From: Chryseomonas sp014190935
GTDB lineage: Bacteria; Pseudomonadota; Gammaproteobacteria; Pseudomonadales; Pseudomonadaceae
Length of the DNA: 64,000 nt
Assembly: GCF_014190935.1 (NCBI RefSeq)
Contig: NZ_JACHVV010000003.1
Location: 248,001 to 312,000 of the forward strand
Reading direction: 5' to 3'
Shown: positions 36,601 through 44,770 of the stretch, one piece after another
How positions within the stretch are numbered: position 1 is the first letter of the stretch
How the letters are laid out: the number at the start of each line of letters is the position of its first letter
Program-made: the position numbers and the translations under genes
The notes under the pieces: model-generated
Told to the model about the DNA's origin: nothing
The model's database searches: none
Seen by the model: the letters and a program-made list of their open reading frames with translations, nothing else

Positions 36601-37781
36601 GCGCCTTTCTCCAGCAGGTCTTCGATGGCGCCGACCACGCGGTCGACGTCGGCGAGGGTCATGTCGGGAAACAGCGGGATGGAGCACAGCCGTGCCGAAT
36701 TCCATTCGCTGTTGGGCAGCGCCAGCTCGGGCCAGCGCTCGCGGTACCAGGGATGCAGGTGGGTGGCGGTGAAATGGATACCGGTGCCGATGCCGCGCGC
36801 CTTGAGGCCGGCCATGAAGGCTTCGCGCTCCATGCCGCAACGCTCGGGGCAGATGCGCAGGATGTAGAGGTGCCAGGCGTGGGTCTGGGCGTAGTCGGGC
36901 AGCGCCAGGGGCGCGACCGGCAGCTGGGCCAGGCGCTGGGTGTAGGCCTGGGCCAGCAGCCGGCGGCGGCTGTTGATGTCGCCCAGGCGATCCAGCTGCA
37001 CCAGGGCCAGGGCGGCGTGGATGTCCGAGAGGTTGTACTTGAAGCCGGGTTCCTGCACCTGGGCTTGGGGCTTGCGGCCCAGGGTCTGGCGGTCGAAGGC
37101 ATCCACCGCCAGGCCGTGGAATTTCAGCCGGCGCACCCGCTCGGCCAGGGTGGCGTCGTCGGTCACCAGCATGCCGCCTTCGGCGCAGGTCAGATTCTTG
37201 ATGGCGTGAAAGCTGAAGATGGCGGTGCCGCGCTGGCCGATGGGCTCGCCTTGGTAGCGAGTGCCGGCGGCGTGGGCGGCGTCTTCGATCAGCGCCACGC
37301 CATGCTCGCGAGCCAGGGCGCGCAGCGGGGTCAGGTCGCAGCTGGCACCGGCGTAGTGCACCGGCACGATGGCCTTGGTGCGCGGGGTGATGGCGGCGGC
37401 CACCTGCTCGGCGGAGACCATCAGGGTGTCGCGGTCGACGTCGACGAACACCGGGGTGGCGCCGATCAGGGTGATCATGTTGGCGGTTGAGACCCAGGTC
37501 AGCGAGGGGGTGATCACCTCGTCACCGGGACCGATGTCCAGCGCCAGCAGGGTCACGTGCATGGCGGCGGTGGCCGAGCACAGGGCCACGGCGTGGGCGG
37601 CGCCCACCGAATCGGCGAAGCGCTCTTCCAGCAGGTTGGCCTGGGGCCCGGTGGTGATCCAGCCCGAGGTCAGCACCTGGCTCACCGCGGCCACTTCCTC
37701 GGCACCGATGCTGGGCCGGGAGAACGGCAGGAAAGGCTCGTCCAGCTGACGCGGGGCGGTGCTCTGGGACAGATCGGTCAT
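36597..37781 (-). CDS. arnB: UDP-Ara4N aminotransferase ArnB
   Basis: PLP-dependent aminotransferase (DegT/DnrJ family) that forms UDP-L-Ara4N. In the 394-aa protein the PLP lysine is Lys195 in FHAIKNLTCAEGG, and VHYAGASCDL and IEDAAHAAGTRY are also typical. First gene of the operon arnBCADTEF-ugd plus one more gene. Upstream lies an OmpR-type direct repeat. Confidence 0.96.
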   Translation of the reverse strand: MTDLSQSTAPRQLDEPFLPFSRPSIGAEEVAAVSQVLTSGWITTGPQANLLEERFADSVGAAHAVALCSATAAMHVTLLALDIGPGDEVITPSLTWVSTANMITLIGATPVFVDVDRDTLMVSAEQVAAAITPRTKAIVPVHYAGASCDLTPLRALAREHGVALIEDAAHAAGTRYQGEPIGQRGTAIFSFHAIKNLTCAEGGMLVTDDATLAERVRRLKFHGLAVDAFDRQTLGRKPQAQVQEPGFKYNLSDIHAALALVQLDRLGDINSRRRLLAQAYTQRLAQLPVAPLALPDYAQTHAWHLYILRICPERCGMEREAFMAGLKARGIGTGIHFTATHLHPWYRERWPELALPNSEWNSARLCSIPLFPDMTLADVDRVVGAIEDLLEKGA

Positions 37782-37874
37782 GGCGGCTCATCCGAAGCGA
37801 GGGGCGCCGGGACAGGACAGCCGACGCGATGAGCCCAGGCTAAGGCGTCTTGCCTTACGGCCCCCTTAGCGCAA

Positions 37875-37893
37875 CCTGACAACTGCCTGACAG
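37875..37893 (-). promoter_or_regulatory. OmpR-type direct repeat before arnB (Pho-box-like)
   Basis: Minus-strand CTGTCAG-GCAG-TTGTCAG is a 7+4+7 direct repeat with 11-bp phase, matching the Pho box consensus at 11 of 14 positions. It ends 94 nt upstream of the arnB start. Operators of other OmpR-family regulators (PmrA, ColR, ParR types) have similar geometry, so PhoB is only one candidate. Confidence 0.45.
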
Positions 37894-38045
37894 CCGGTCA
37901 GCTCGCTGGCCACCCCCGTGAACCTCTTGGCAAAACAAGGGCTTAGCCTGTGACGAATGGGGTGCCGGTGGTCGGTGAGAGGCCTAGAATGCTGACCCCT
38001 GCCCTCCTGGCAGTCCCGAACCTGACACGAGAGACGACCGCGCCC

Positions 38046-38321
38046 ATGCTGGACAACACCCTGAGCGAACTGGAAACCGCCATCCGCGACCTGCTGCAGC
38101 GCAACCAGCGCCTGACCGCCCGCACCCAGGAACTGGAGCAGGCCCTGCTGGCCGCGCGCGAGGAAAACGACACCCTGCAACTGAGCCTGCTGGAGCAGGA
38201 AGAACACGGCGCCAGCACCCGCCAGCGCGTGGAAGGCCTGCTGGCCCTGCTGTCCGCGCAGTCGGTTGAGCAGGCGGTAGCCGCCGATGCCGAGCAGCGC
38301 CACACGGCCAGCGTCGAGTGA
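38046..38321 (+). CDS. Small coiled-coil protein of the TIGR02449 type
   Basis: A 91-aa protein, MLDNTLSELETAIRDLLQRN, almost entirely helical with heptad-like leucines. Similar short coiled-coil proteins precede zapA in other pseudomonads. The role is unproven; a division-related or ZapB-like function is suggested by the neighbour. Its stop overlaps the zapA start as GTGA. Confidence 0.75.
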   Translation: MLDNTLSELETAIRDLLQRNQRLTARTQELEQALLAAREENDTLQLSLLEQEEHGASTRQRVEGLLALLSAQSVEQAVAADAEQRHTASVE

Positions 38322-38608
38322 AGACCGCCAACGCGGGCGCCGACGACGAGGTGGAGGTGCTCGGTCGCCGCTACCGCTTCAAGGTGGCCGAAGGCGACCG
38401 CGCCGCCCTGCAACAGGCCGCCGCCCGCCTGCGCGACGAACTGGTCGCCATCCAGGGCGACCGCCGCCGCGGTGACGCCACCGAGCTGCTGGTGCTGGCC
38501 GCCCTGCGCCTGAGCCTGGACACCGCCGCCGACGCCGGCGCCCTGACCGCCCTCGACGCCCGCCTCCAGGCCCTGACCGCCGAGGTCCGGGCGGCGCAGG
38601 AGGCGTAG
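38318..38608 (+). CDS. zapA: Cell division protein ZapA
   Basis: A 96-aa FtsZ-ring stabiliser. The N-terminal beta portion (EVEVLGRRYRFKVAEGDRAALQQAAARL) matches ZapA and a C-terminal helix forms the coiled coil. The start is GTG at 38318, overlapping the preceding stop. In P. aeruginosa the 6S RNA gene and ygfA follow; here a repeat-filled gap and a chorismate mutase follow instead. Confidence 0.88.
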   Translation: MKTANAGADDEVEVLGRRYRFKVAEGDRAALQQAAARLRDELVAIQGDRRRGDATELLVLAALRLSLDTAADAGALTALDARLQALTAEVRAAQEA

Positions 38609-38611
38609 TCT

Positions 38612-38642
38612 CCTCTCCCTCGGGAGAGGGCTGGGATGAGGG
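38612..38642 (+). repeat. REP-like hairpin repeat, type A
   Basis: CCTCTCCC-TC-GGGAGAGG followed by GCTGGGATGAGGG. The same layout recurs at 38864 and 50541, always in the same orientation. It begins 3 nt after the zapA stop and may help stop transcription. Confidence 0.75.
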
Positions 38643-38684
38643 AGCCGCTCCGCGCGAAGCCACCGGCATAGGCTCGACTCCGCC

Positions 38685-38726
38685 GTGTTGGGCTTCGACG
38701 ATGGAGCCGTCTCAACCCAACCTACG
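38685..38726 (-). repeat. Intergenic repeat, type B
   Basis: On the minus strand it reads CGTAGGTTGGG... AAGCCCAACAC, an imperfect inverted repeat. A similar unit in plus orientation is at 41679-41711. Confidence 0.65.
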
Positions 38727-38770
38727 AATCTCACGCGCTCCGCCAGAACCTACCGCCTGCGATCGGTCCC

Positions 38771-38802
38771 GTAGGGTGGATGACGGCGCAGCCTCATCCA
38801 CG
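38771..38802 (+). repeat. Intergenic repeat, type C
   Basis: GTAGGGTGGATGA and TCATCCACG arms surround a short centre (CGGCGCAGCC). This resembles a widespread short palindromic repeat of Gram-negative genomes. Confidence 0.6.
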
Positions 38803-38863
38803 ACGGCACCCGCGTGGAAAACGCGCTGCGGTTTTCTACCCTATGCCAAACGCTCCCTCCGCC

Positions 38864-38896
38864 CCCTCTCCCCTTGGGAGAGGGCTGGGGTGAGGG
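38864..38896 (+). repeat. REP-like hairpin repeat, type A
   Basis: CCCTCTCCC-CTT-GGGAGAGGG is a 9-bp perfect stem with the tail CTGGGGTGAGGG, the second copy of type A in this gap. Confidence 0.75.
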
Positions 38897-39004
38897 CCGC
38901 CCCCACTACCCCACTCCCGCACAACCGCCCTGCCCCGGCCATCTTGACCGCCCCGCGGCCCCGTGCGAGCTTCGGTGCCCTTTCCCCTGCCCTGGAGGTC
39001 CCTC

Positions 39005-39556
39005 ATGTCGGGTGTTCGCTGGCTCGCCCTTCCGCTCTTGAGTATCGCCCTCGGCGCCCAGGCCGCGCCGGCGCCGCTGCCGGCCCTGCTGGACGCCATG
39101 GCCCAGCGCCTGACGCTGGCCGATGGGGTGGCCCGTAGCAAGCACGACAGCGGCAAGCCGGTGCTGGACGAAGCCCGCGAACGCCAGGTGCTGCAGGACG
39201 TCGCTCAGACCGCGCCCGCAGCCGCTGTCTCCCCGGCCACCGCCCAGACCTTTTTCGCCGCCCAGATGGAAGCCAACAAGCTGGTGCAATACGGCCTGCT
39301 GCAGGCCTGGCGGCGCAACGAACAGCCGTTGCCCGCCAAGACGACGGATCTGTCGGCGCTCAGGAGCCAGCTGAACGAACTCCAGGCCAGGCTGCTCGGC
39401 GGTCTCGCCGCCACCGGCGAACTGCGCGCAGCCGCGGATTGCCCGGCGCAACTGGATCGCGCCCTCGCCGCCTACCTCGCCGCCGCGCGCCCCGATGACC
39501 TCCACCGCCTGGCCCTGGTGCGGGCGCTGGGTGATTTCTGCACCCTGCCCCGCTGA
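39005..39556 (+). CDS. aroQ: Periplasmic chorismate mutase (AroQ gamma type)
   Basis: A 183-aa exported enzyme predicted to turn chorismate into prephenate. A signal peptide (VRWLALPLLSIALGAQA) precedes an all-helical AroQ domain: LLDAMAQRLTLADGVARSKH, KPVLDEARERQVL and the later FFAAQMEANKLVQYGLL are family hallmarks. Secreted chorismate mutases occur in several pseudomonads and plant-associated bacteria; their role outside the cytosol is unclear. RBS GGAGG lies before the ATG. Confidence 0.85.
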   Translation: MSGVRWLALPLLSIALGAQAAPAPLPALLDAMAQRLTLADGVARSKHDSGKPVLDEARERQVLQDVAQTAPAAAVSPATAQTFFAAQMEANKLVQYGLLQAWRRNEQPLPAKTTDLSALRSQLNELQARLLGGLAATGELRAAADCPAQLDRALAAYLAAARPDDLHRLALVRALGDFCTLPR

Positions 39557-39614
39557 GCGCCTGTGCATAATCGGTCGTACGGCGACCGAATCGCGTTGAA
39601 TCCGAGGATCACCC

Positions 39615-40292
39615 ATGCACATCCTGCTGGTCGAAGATGACGCCACCCTGGCCGACGGCATCCGCCGCGTCCTGGAAGGCCATGGCATGCAGGTCGACCT
39701 CCTGCGCAACGGCGCCGAGGCCGACGCCTGGCTGCGCACCACCCGCTTCGCCGTGGTGGTGCTAGACATCGGCCTGCCCGGTGGCCTGGACGGCTTCGAG
39801 GTGGTCCGCCGCCTGCGCCAGCGTGGCAGTGACCAGCCGGTGCTGCTGCTCACCGCCCGTGACGCCATCGACGACCGGGTGCACGGCTTCGAAGTGGGCG
39901 CCGACGACTACCTGGTCAAGCCCTTCGCCGTTCCCGAACTGGTGGCACGGATCAAGGCGCTGGTCCGTCGCGCCGGTGGCCAGAACAGCGCCGATCTGAC
40001 CCTCGGCGCCCTGCGTCTGGACACCGCCGCCCACCAGGCGCGCCTTGGCGACACCGCGCTGGATCTCTCGGCCCGCGAGTGGGCGGTGCTCGAACACCTC
40101 TTGCGCCAGGCCGGCAAGGTGGTCTCCAAGCAGCAGATCATCGACGCCCTGGCGCCCTGGGGCAGCGAAGACCTGACCCACAACGCCGTGGAGGTCTATG
40201 TCTCACGGCTACGGCTGAAACTGGCCGACTCCGGGGTCGGCATCCGTACCGTGCGCGGCTTCGGCTATCGCCTGGAAGAAGCCGCGCCATGA
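39615..40292 (+). CDS. OmpR-family response regulator (TctD/QseB-like)
   Basis: A 225-aa DNA-binding regulator. The receiver has acidic pocket VEDD, phospho-acceptor Asp51 (VVVLDIGLPGG) and Lys in VKPFAVPE. The C-terminal winged helix includes LSAREWAVLEHLL and NAVEVYVSRLRLKL. Its stop overlaps the kinase start (ATGA), forming a two-component pair. Signal and targets are unknown; no tricarboxylate transporter genes are adjacent. Confidence 0.88.
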   Translation: MHILLVEDDATLADGIRRVLEGHGMQVDLLRNGAEADAWLRTTRFAVVVLDIGLPGGLDGFEVVRRLRQRGSDQPVLLLTARDAIDDRVHGFEVGADDYLVKPFAVPELVARIKALVRRAGGQNSADLTLGALRLDTAAHQARLGDTALDLSAREWAVLEHLLRQAGKVVSKQQIIDALAPWGSEDLTHNAVEVYVSRLRLKLADSGVGIRTVRGFGYRLEEAAP

Positions 40293-41683
40293 CCGCCACC
40301 GCGCCCAGCCTGCGCCGGCGGCTGCTGAAATGGCTGGTGCTGCCGGTGCTGCTGGTCAACCTCGGCGGCGCCGTGGTCAGCTACCAGTTCGCCCGCAAAC
40401 CGGCCTTCAGCGCCTTGGACGGCGATCTCACCGACGCGGCGATCCTGTTGCTCGAACAGCTGGAGGTGGACGGCAACGGCCGCCTGTGGCTACCGACGGA
40501 AGCCGACTACCTGCTGCGCCACAACAGCCACGACCACGTCTGGCTGGCGGTCCGCAGCCTCGACGGCCAGCTGCTGTTCGGCGATGCCGCCATGCCGGTC
40601 CAGGAGATCACCGACGAGATGCGCGACGGTCATACCACCGCCCTGCGCACCCGTATCAACGACCGCTCGGTGTTCATGGTCGGCCGCCTGGGCGTGGTGG
40701 CCGGGCAACCGGTGGTGGCCAGCGTGGCCCAGACCCTGAGTCGCCACACCGCCGCCCTGCAGCGCATGGTGCTGACCCTGGTGGCGGTGCAGATCCTGGT
40801 CGCCCTACTGATCGCCGCCCAGCTGCTCTGGGCGGTGCGCCGCGGCCTCAAGCCCCTGGAGCGGCTGGAGCGTCAGCTCGACAGCCGCCACTACGATGAC
40901 CTGGCACCGCTGCGCGAAGAGGGGGCGCCCCGCGAACTGGGCACCTTCGTCACCGCGCTCAACGGCCTGCTGCTGCGCATCCGCGAGGGCGCACGCAACC
41001 AGCGCGCCTTTCTCGACGACATGGCCCACCAGTTGCGCACCCCGCTGGCCGGCATCAGCACCCTGACCCAGTGGCTGCGCCAGCGCCATGCCGGCGATGC
41101 CGAAAGCGCCGCGGCGCTGGCGCAACTCCAGGCCGCCACCGAGCGCATGACCCGCCAGACCAACCAGTTGCTGACCCTGGCCCGCGCCGCCACCGCACGG
41201 CTGGAGAGTCCGCCGCGCGAGCCCCTGCGACTGGACGAACTGATCGGCGAAGCCATGCCCAGCCAGTTGTCCCAGGCCGATGGCCACGGCATCGACCTGG
41301 GCTATGAATTGGAGCCACAGACCGTGCAGGGCAACGCCTTCCAGCTGCGCGACCTGCTCGACAACCTGGTCGACAACTCCCTCAGATACACCCCGCGCGG
41401 CGGTCAGGTCACGGTCCGCCTGCGCGGCCAGGCCGGGGCCACGGTGCTGGAGGTGGAAGACGACGGCCCGGGCATTCCCGAGGCGGAGCGCGAGCGCATC
41501 TTCGAGCGCTTCTATCGCCTCGACAGCGGCATCCACGGCACCGGCCTGGGCCTGGCCATCGTCCGCGACATCGCCACTGCCCACGACGCCGGCATCGAAC
41601 TGGCGACCGCCAGCGACGGCCACGGCCTGCGCGTGGCCATCCATTTCCCGCCGCTGGTCGTGCCGCCGGCGGAGGCTTCGTAG
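40289..41683 (+). CDS. Sensor histidine kinase (TctE/QseC-like)
   Basis: A 464-aa inner-membrane kinase with two membrane helices (LLKWLVLPVLLVNLGGAVVS and about residues 155-180) around a 2CSK-type periplasmic sensor. The phospho-acceptor is in DDMAHQLRTPLAG. ATP-binding boxes are DNLVDNSLRYTPRGG (N), EDDGPGIPEAERERIFERF (G1/F) and GTGLGLAI (G2). The stop codon lies within a type B intergenic repeat, so the last residues may have been altered by that insertion. Confidence 0.9.
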   Translation: MTATAPSLRRRLLKWLVLPVLLVNLGGAVVSYQFARKPAFSALDGDLTDAAILLLEQLEVDGNGRLWLPTEADYLLRHNSHDHVWLAVRSLDGQLLFGDAAMPVQEITDEMRDGHTTALRTRINDRSVFMVGRLGVVAGQPVVASVAQTLSRHTAALQRMVLTLVAVQILVALLIAAQLLWAVRRGLKPLERLERQLDSRHYDDLAPLREEGAPRELGTFVTALNGLLLRIREGARNQRAFLDDMAHQLRTPLAGISTLTQWLRQRHAGDAESAAALAQLQAATERMTRQTNQLLTLARAATARLESPPREPLRLDELIGEAMPSQLSQADGHGIDLGYELEPQTVQGNAFQLRDLLDNLVDNSLRYTPRGGQVTVRLRGQAGATVLEVEDDGPGIPEAERERIFERFYRLDSGIHGTGLGLAIVRDIATAHDAGIELATASDGHGLRVAIHFPPLVVPPAEAS

Positions 41684-41711
41684 GTTGGGCTGAGCGCAGC
41701 GAGGCCCAACA
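41679..41711 (+). repeat. Intergenic repeat, type B, covering a stop codon
   Basis: CGTAGGTTGGGC... GCCCAACAC with a TGAGCGCAGCGAG centre. The TAG at 41681-41683 ends the kinase gene inside the repeat. It separates the kinase from the convergent thiolase and could serve both as a terminator. Confidence 0.7.
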
Positions 41712-41727
41712 CACCCAGCCTCATCCC

Positions 41728-42972
41728 CTAACGCTTCCGCCACCCCGGATTCTCCAGCAGCACCGCCATCCCCTGCCCACCGCCAATGCACACCGCCGCC
41801 ACCCCGTACCTAAGCCCCTCGGCGCGCAGCTGACGCGCCAGGGTAATCGCCAGGCGCAGGCCGGTGGCCGCCAGCGGATGCCCTAGGGCGATGGCACCGC
41901 CATGCACATTGAGTCGCGCCGGATCCAGCTCCAGGGCCTGCTGCACCGCCAGCAGCTGGGCGCCCTGGGCTTCGTTGATCTCCAGGCGGTCGATAGCCTC
42001 CAGCGTGAGGCCGGCGCGGTCGAGCAGGCCCTTGATGGCCGGTACCGGACCGATGCCCATGACGTCGGGTGGCACCCCCACCACGCAACTGCCCCGCACC
42101 CAGGCCAGCGCCTGGTCCGGCGTGGCATCTACGCCCCGTGCCAGCAGCACGGCGGCGGCGCCGTCGGCCACCGCGCAGCTGTTGCCAGCGGTCTGGACCC
42201 CGCCCGGATGCACCGGCGTCAGCCGCGCCAAGGCCTCCCGCGAGGTCTCCCGCGGATGGCTATCATGCTCGACCGGCGCGCAGCCCCGCGGCAGACGCAA
42301 CTCCCGTGGCGCCAGGTCCTCAGCTTCGAAACGCGCCGCCGCCACCGGCACGATCTCTTCAGCGAACCAGCCCTGGCGCCGGGCCGCCAGGGCGCGCTCG
42401 AAACTCCGTAGCGCCCAGGCATCCACCGCCTCGCGAGCGATGCCATGGCGCTGCGCCAGGCGCTCGGCGGTGGCGATCATGTCCAGTCCGGCCGCCGGGT
42501 CCTTGAGCGCCTCCCAGAGAAAGTCGTGGAATTCCACCGGCGCGCCGAGGCGAAAGCCGCTGCGGTGGGTATAGGCGGCGATGGGATTGCGGGTCATGGA
42601 CTCGGCCGCCACGCACAGCACCCGGCTGGCCTGGCCGCTCTGCAACTGATCGCCGGCCTGACGCAGCAGCTCCAGGCCCGTGCCGCAGACTCTTTGCACC
42701 TGCAGCGCCGGCACCGCCTCGGGCACCCCGGCATAGAGGCCGATATGGCGTGGCAGCAAATAGGCATCGAAGCTGGCCTGGGCCACCGAGCCGGCCAGCA
42801 CGGAGTCCACCGTCCCGGCTTCATGCCCGCGTGCCAGCAGCGCCCGCGCCACGGCGATGCCCAGGTCGGTGGGCGATACCTGCCCCAGGGCGCAATTCAG
42901 GTCGGTCCAGGGCGTACGCACGCCATCCAGCAACAGGACATCGTCGTAGAGCGCACTTATTCCGGTGGGCAT
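41728..42972 (-). CDS. Thiolase (acetyl-CoA acyltransferase family)
   Basis: A 414-aa type II thiolase. The nucleophile is Cys96 in QRVCGTGLE; the C-terminal motifs NVHGGAIALGHPLAATG and VCIGGGQG supply the second His/Cys pair. It could cleave a beta-ketoacyl-CoA during catabolism or condense acetyl-CoA. It is the last gene of a four-gene operon with an outer-membrane protein, MFS transporter and DUF3237 protein, favouring a catabolic role. No CoA ligase, dehydrogenase or hydratase is adjacent. Confidence 0.88.
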   Translation of the reverse strand: MPTGISALYDDVLLLDGVRTPWTDLNCALGQVSPTDLGIAVARALLARGHEAGTVDSVLAGSVAQASFDAYLLPRHIGLYAGVPEAVPALQVQRVCGTGLELLRQAGDQLQSGQASRVLCVAAESMTRNPIAAYTHRSGFRLGAPVEFHDFLWEALKDPAAGLDMIATAERLAQRHGIAREAVDAWALRSFERALAARRQGWFAEEIVPVAAARFEAEDLAPRELRLPRGCAPVEHDSHPRETSREALARLTPVHPGGVQTAGNSCAVADGAAAVLLARGVDATPDQALAWVRGSCVVGVPPDVMGIGPVPAIKGLLDRAGLTLEAIDRLEINEAQGAQLLAVQQALELDPARLNVHGGAIALGHPLAATGLRLAITLARQLRAEGLRYGVAAVCIGGGQGMAVLLENPGWRKR

Positions 42973-42983
42973 CGGGTACTCCT

Positions 42984-43535
42984 CTATTGCAGCAGATAGG
43001 CGTCGTAGACCACCGCCTTGCCCAGGCGCATGGCGCTGCCCACGCCTAGGGCGCGGTTGAGCCAGGCATAGGCCGGCGCGGCGGTCTCGAAGGTCAGGGT
43101 GACGCGAAAGAAATAGCGCCGGGGATCCACCGGCTTGCCGGCGGCCAGCTCGCGCATCACCTCCGGCGGGCCGTAGCGATAGCCCTTGGTCTGCAAATAG
43201 ATCAGGGCGCCATCGTCGGTCTGCAGCAGATAGCGGGTATCGATGATGGCCAGGCCATCGGCGGTCACAACCTGCCAGTCGGCGCCGTTGTCGAGGATCC
43301 GTCCATGCAGGCGCTGGCCGTCGAAGCGGCCGCCGGTTATGGGGATGATGCGCCGCTTGCCCAGGTCACTGGTATGGCCCAACTCCCAGACCGGGGCGTC
43401 GAGGGCCACCTCGAAGCGCGCCAGGGGTTCGAGCTGCAGCGGCGGTGGCGTCGCGGTGGCCGGATCGCCATCCGCCGTGGCCGCCCGGGCCAGGCCAGTC
43501 AGCGTCAGCAGGGTGACGAGCAGCAGGCTACGCAT
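42984..43535 (-). CDS. Exported DUF3237 protein
   Basis: A 183-aa protein with a signal peptide (MRSLLLVTLLTLTGLARA) and a DUF3237 domain (RIIPITGGRFDGQRLHGRILDNGADWQVV, IIDTRYLLQTDDGALIYLQTKGYR). The biochemical role of the family is unknown; it adopts a beta-barrel fold. Its start overlaps the MFS stop by 8 nt, and thiolase follows after 11 nt, so it belongs to the same transcript. Confidence 0.82.
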   Translation of the reverse strand: MRSLLLVTLLTLTGLARAATADGDPATATPPPLQLEPLARFEVALDAPVWELGHTSDLGKRRIIPITGGRFDGQRLHGRILDNGADWQVVTADGLAIIDTRYLLQTDDGALIYLQTKGYRYGPPEVMRELAAGKPVDPRRYFFRVTLTFETAAPAYAWLNRALGVGSAMRLGKAVVYDAYLLQ

Positions 43536-44760
43536 GCCCAGGCGCCTCCGCGTGGGCGGCAGTCGCCGGCGCCGGCGCCCGCCGTTGCAGCAGGGCCAGC
43601 ACCGCACCCGCGGCCACCAGCACCGCCGGGGTGGTGGCCACCACCAGGGTCGCCGCGCCTCCGCCCAGGACCAGGACCTGGCCCGCCAGCAGCGGTCCGG
43701 CCATGGCGCCCAGGCGTCCGACCGCCACCGCCGCGCCGGTCCCGGTCGCCCGCACCGCCGCCGGATAGAGCTGCGGCGCCAGGGCATAGAGCACCAGTTG
43801 GCCGCCGACCACGAACAGCCCGGCGGCGAAGCCGGCCAGGGCGACCAGCGGATAGGCCTTGGCCAGACCCAGCCCGGCCAGACCGAGCAGGATGCCCAGG
43901 TAGATGGCCAGCACCGTCAGCCGCGGCCGCCAGCGATCCATGAGCAGGCCGAACAGCACCGAGCCGATGCCGCCGCCCAGGTTGAAGAGGATCTGCACCC
44001 CCACCGCCTGGCCGCGGCTGAAGCCCTGGCCCACCAGCAGCGACGGCAGCCAGTTGAGCAGCATGTACATCACCGTGAGGGTGAAGAAGTAGCCCAGCCA
44101 CAGCAGAAGGGTGGTCGACAGCGGGATGGCGCCGAGCCAGGCCCCGCGCGGACCGCCCGCTTGCGTTCCGCCTCGCTTGCGCAGAAAGCCGGCGGTCTCC
44201 GCCAGGTAGCGCCCGAGCAGCGGCGCCACCAGCAAGGGCGCCAGGCCGCCGACATAGAACACCGTCTGCCAGCGGCCGACGTCCAGCAGTCCCACCACCG
44301 CCGCCAGGGCGCCACCCAGGGGCACGCCGCAATACATCAGGCTGACCGCCGTGGCGCGGGCGCGCTCATCTACCGATTCGGCGGACAGCGCGATCAGGTT
44401 GGGCAGGGCGCCGCCCAGGCCGATGCCGGTGAGCAGCCGCGCCAGCAGCAGGCTCTCCAGACTCCAGACATGGGCGGTGGCCACCGAGAAGACCCCGAAG
44501 ATCAGCACGCAGGCGATCAGCACCTTCTTGCGGCCGATGCGATCGGCGCACCAGCCGCCGATGAAGGCGCCGGGCAGCAGGCCGAGGATACTGGCGCTGA
44601 ACACCAGGCCCATCTGCCCCGGCTGGAAGCCAAAGGCCTTGGCCATGGCCGGGGCGGCGATACCCATGGCCTGGAGGTCCATGCCCTCCAGCAGGGCGAC
44701 GATGAAGCACAGCAGCAGGGTCAGGCGGGCCCCGGGCGGGGCGGTCGAGAGCAGGCGCAT
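43528..44760 (-). CDS. AAHS-type MFS transporter (aromatic acid:proton symporter)
   Basis: A 410-aa transporter with 12 predicted helices. EGMDLQAMGIAAPAMAKAFGF and GGWCADRIGRKKVLIACVL are typical of the aromatic acid/H+ symporter group (relatives of MhpT and PcaK). The substrate is inferred to be an organic, possibly aromatic, acid. It starts 10 nt after the outer-membrane protein gene and overlaps the DUF3237 gene. Confidence 0.86.
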   Translation of the reverse strand: MRLLSTAPPGARLTLLLCFIVALLEGMDLQAMGIAAPAMAKAFGFQPGQMGLVFSASILGLLPGAFIGGWCADRIGRKKVLIACVLIFGVFSVATAHVWSLESLLLARLLTGIGLGGALPNLIALSAESVDERARATAVSLMYCGVPLGGALAAVVGLLDVGRWQTVFYVGGLAPLLVAPLLGRYLAETAGFLRKRGGTQAGGPRGAWLGAIPLSTTLLLWLGYFFTLTVMYMLLNWLPSLLVGQGFSRGQAVGVQILFNLGGGIGSVLFGLLMDRWRPRLTVLAIYLGILLGLAGLGLAKAYPLVALAGFAAGLFVVGGQLVLYALAPQLYPAAVRATGTGAAVAVGRLGAMAGPLLAGQVLVLGGGAATLVVATTPAVLVAAGAVLALLQRRAPAPATAAHAEAPGHA

Positions 44761-44770
44761 GGTGGACTCC

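Larger units (their letters stand above)
38609..39004. other. Repeat-filled intergenic region after zapA
   Basis: This 396-nt gap holds at least four short intergenic repeats (38612-38642, 38685-38726, 38771-38802, 38864-38896) of two or three types. I see no protein gene and no recognisable 6S RNA. The density of repeats suggests a tolerated insertion site or rearrangement point. Confidence 0.6.

Noticed and set aside
38609..39004. 6S RNA gene after zapA
   Set aside because: The sequence consists largely of short intergenic repeats. I saw no long central-bubble hairpin typical of 6S RNA.
39615..41683. PmrA/PmrB controlling the nearby arn operon
   Set aside because: The kinase sensor domain is of the TctE/QseC (2CSK) type and lacks a visible PmrB iron-binding ExxE loop; proximity alone is not enough.
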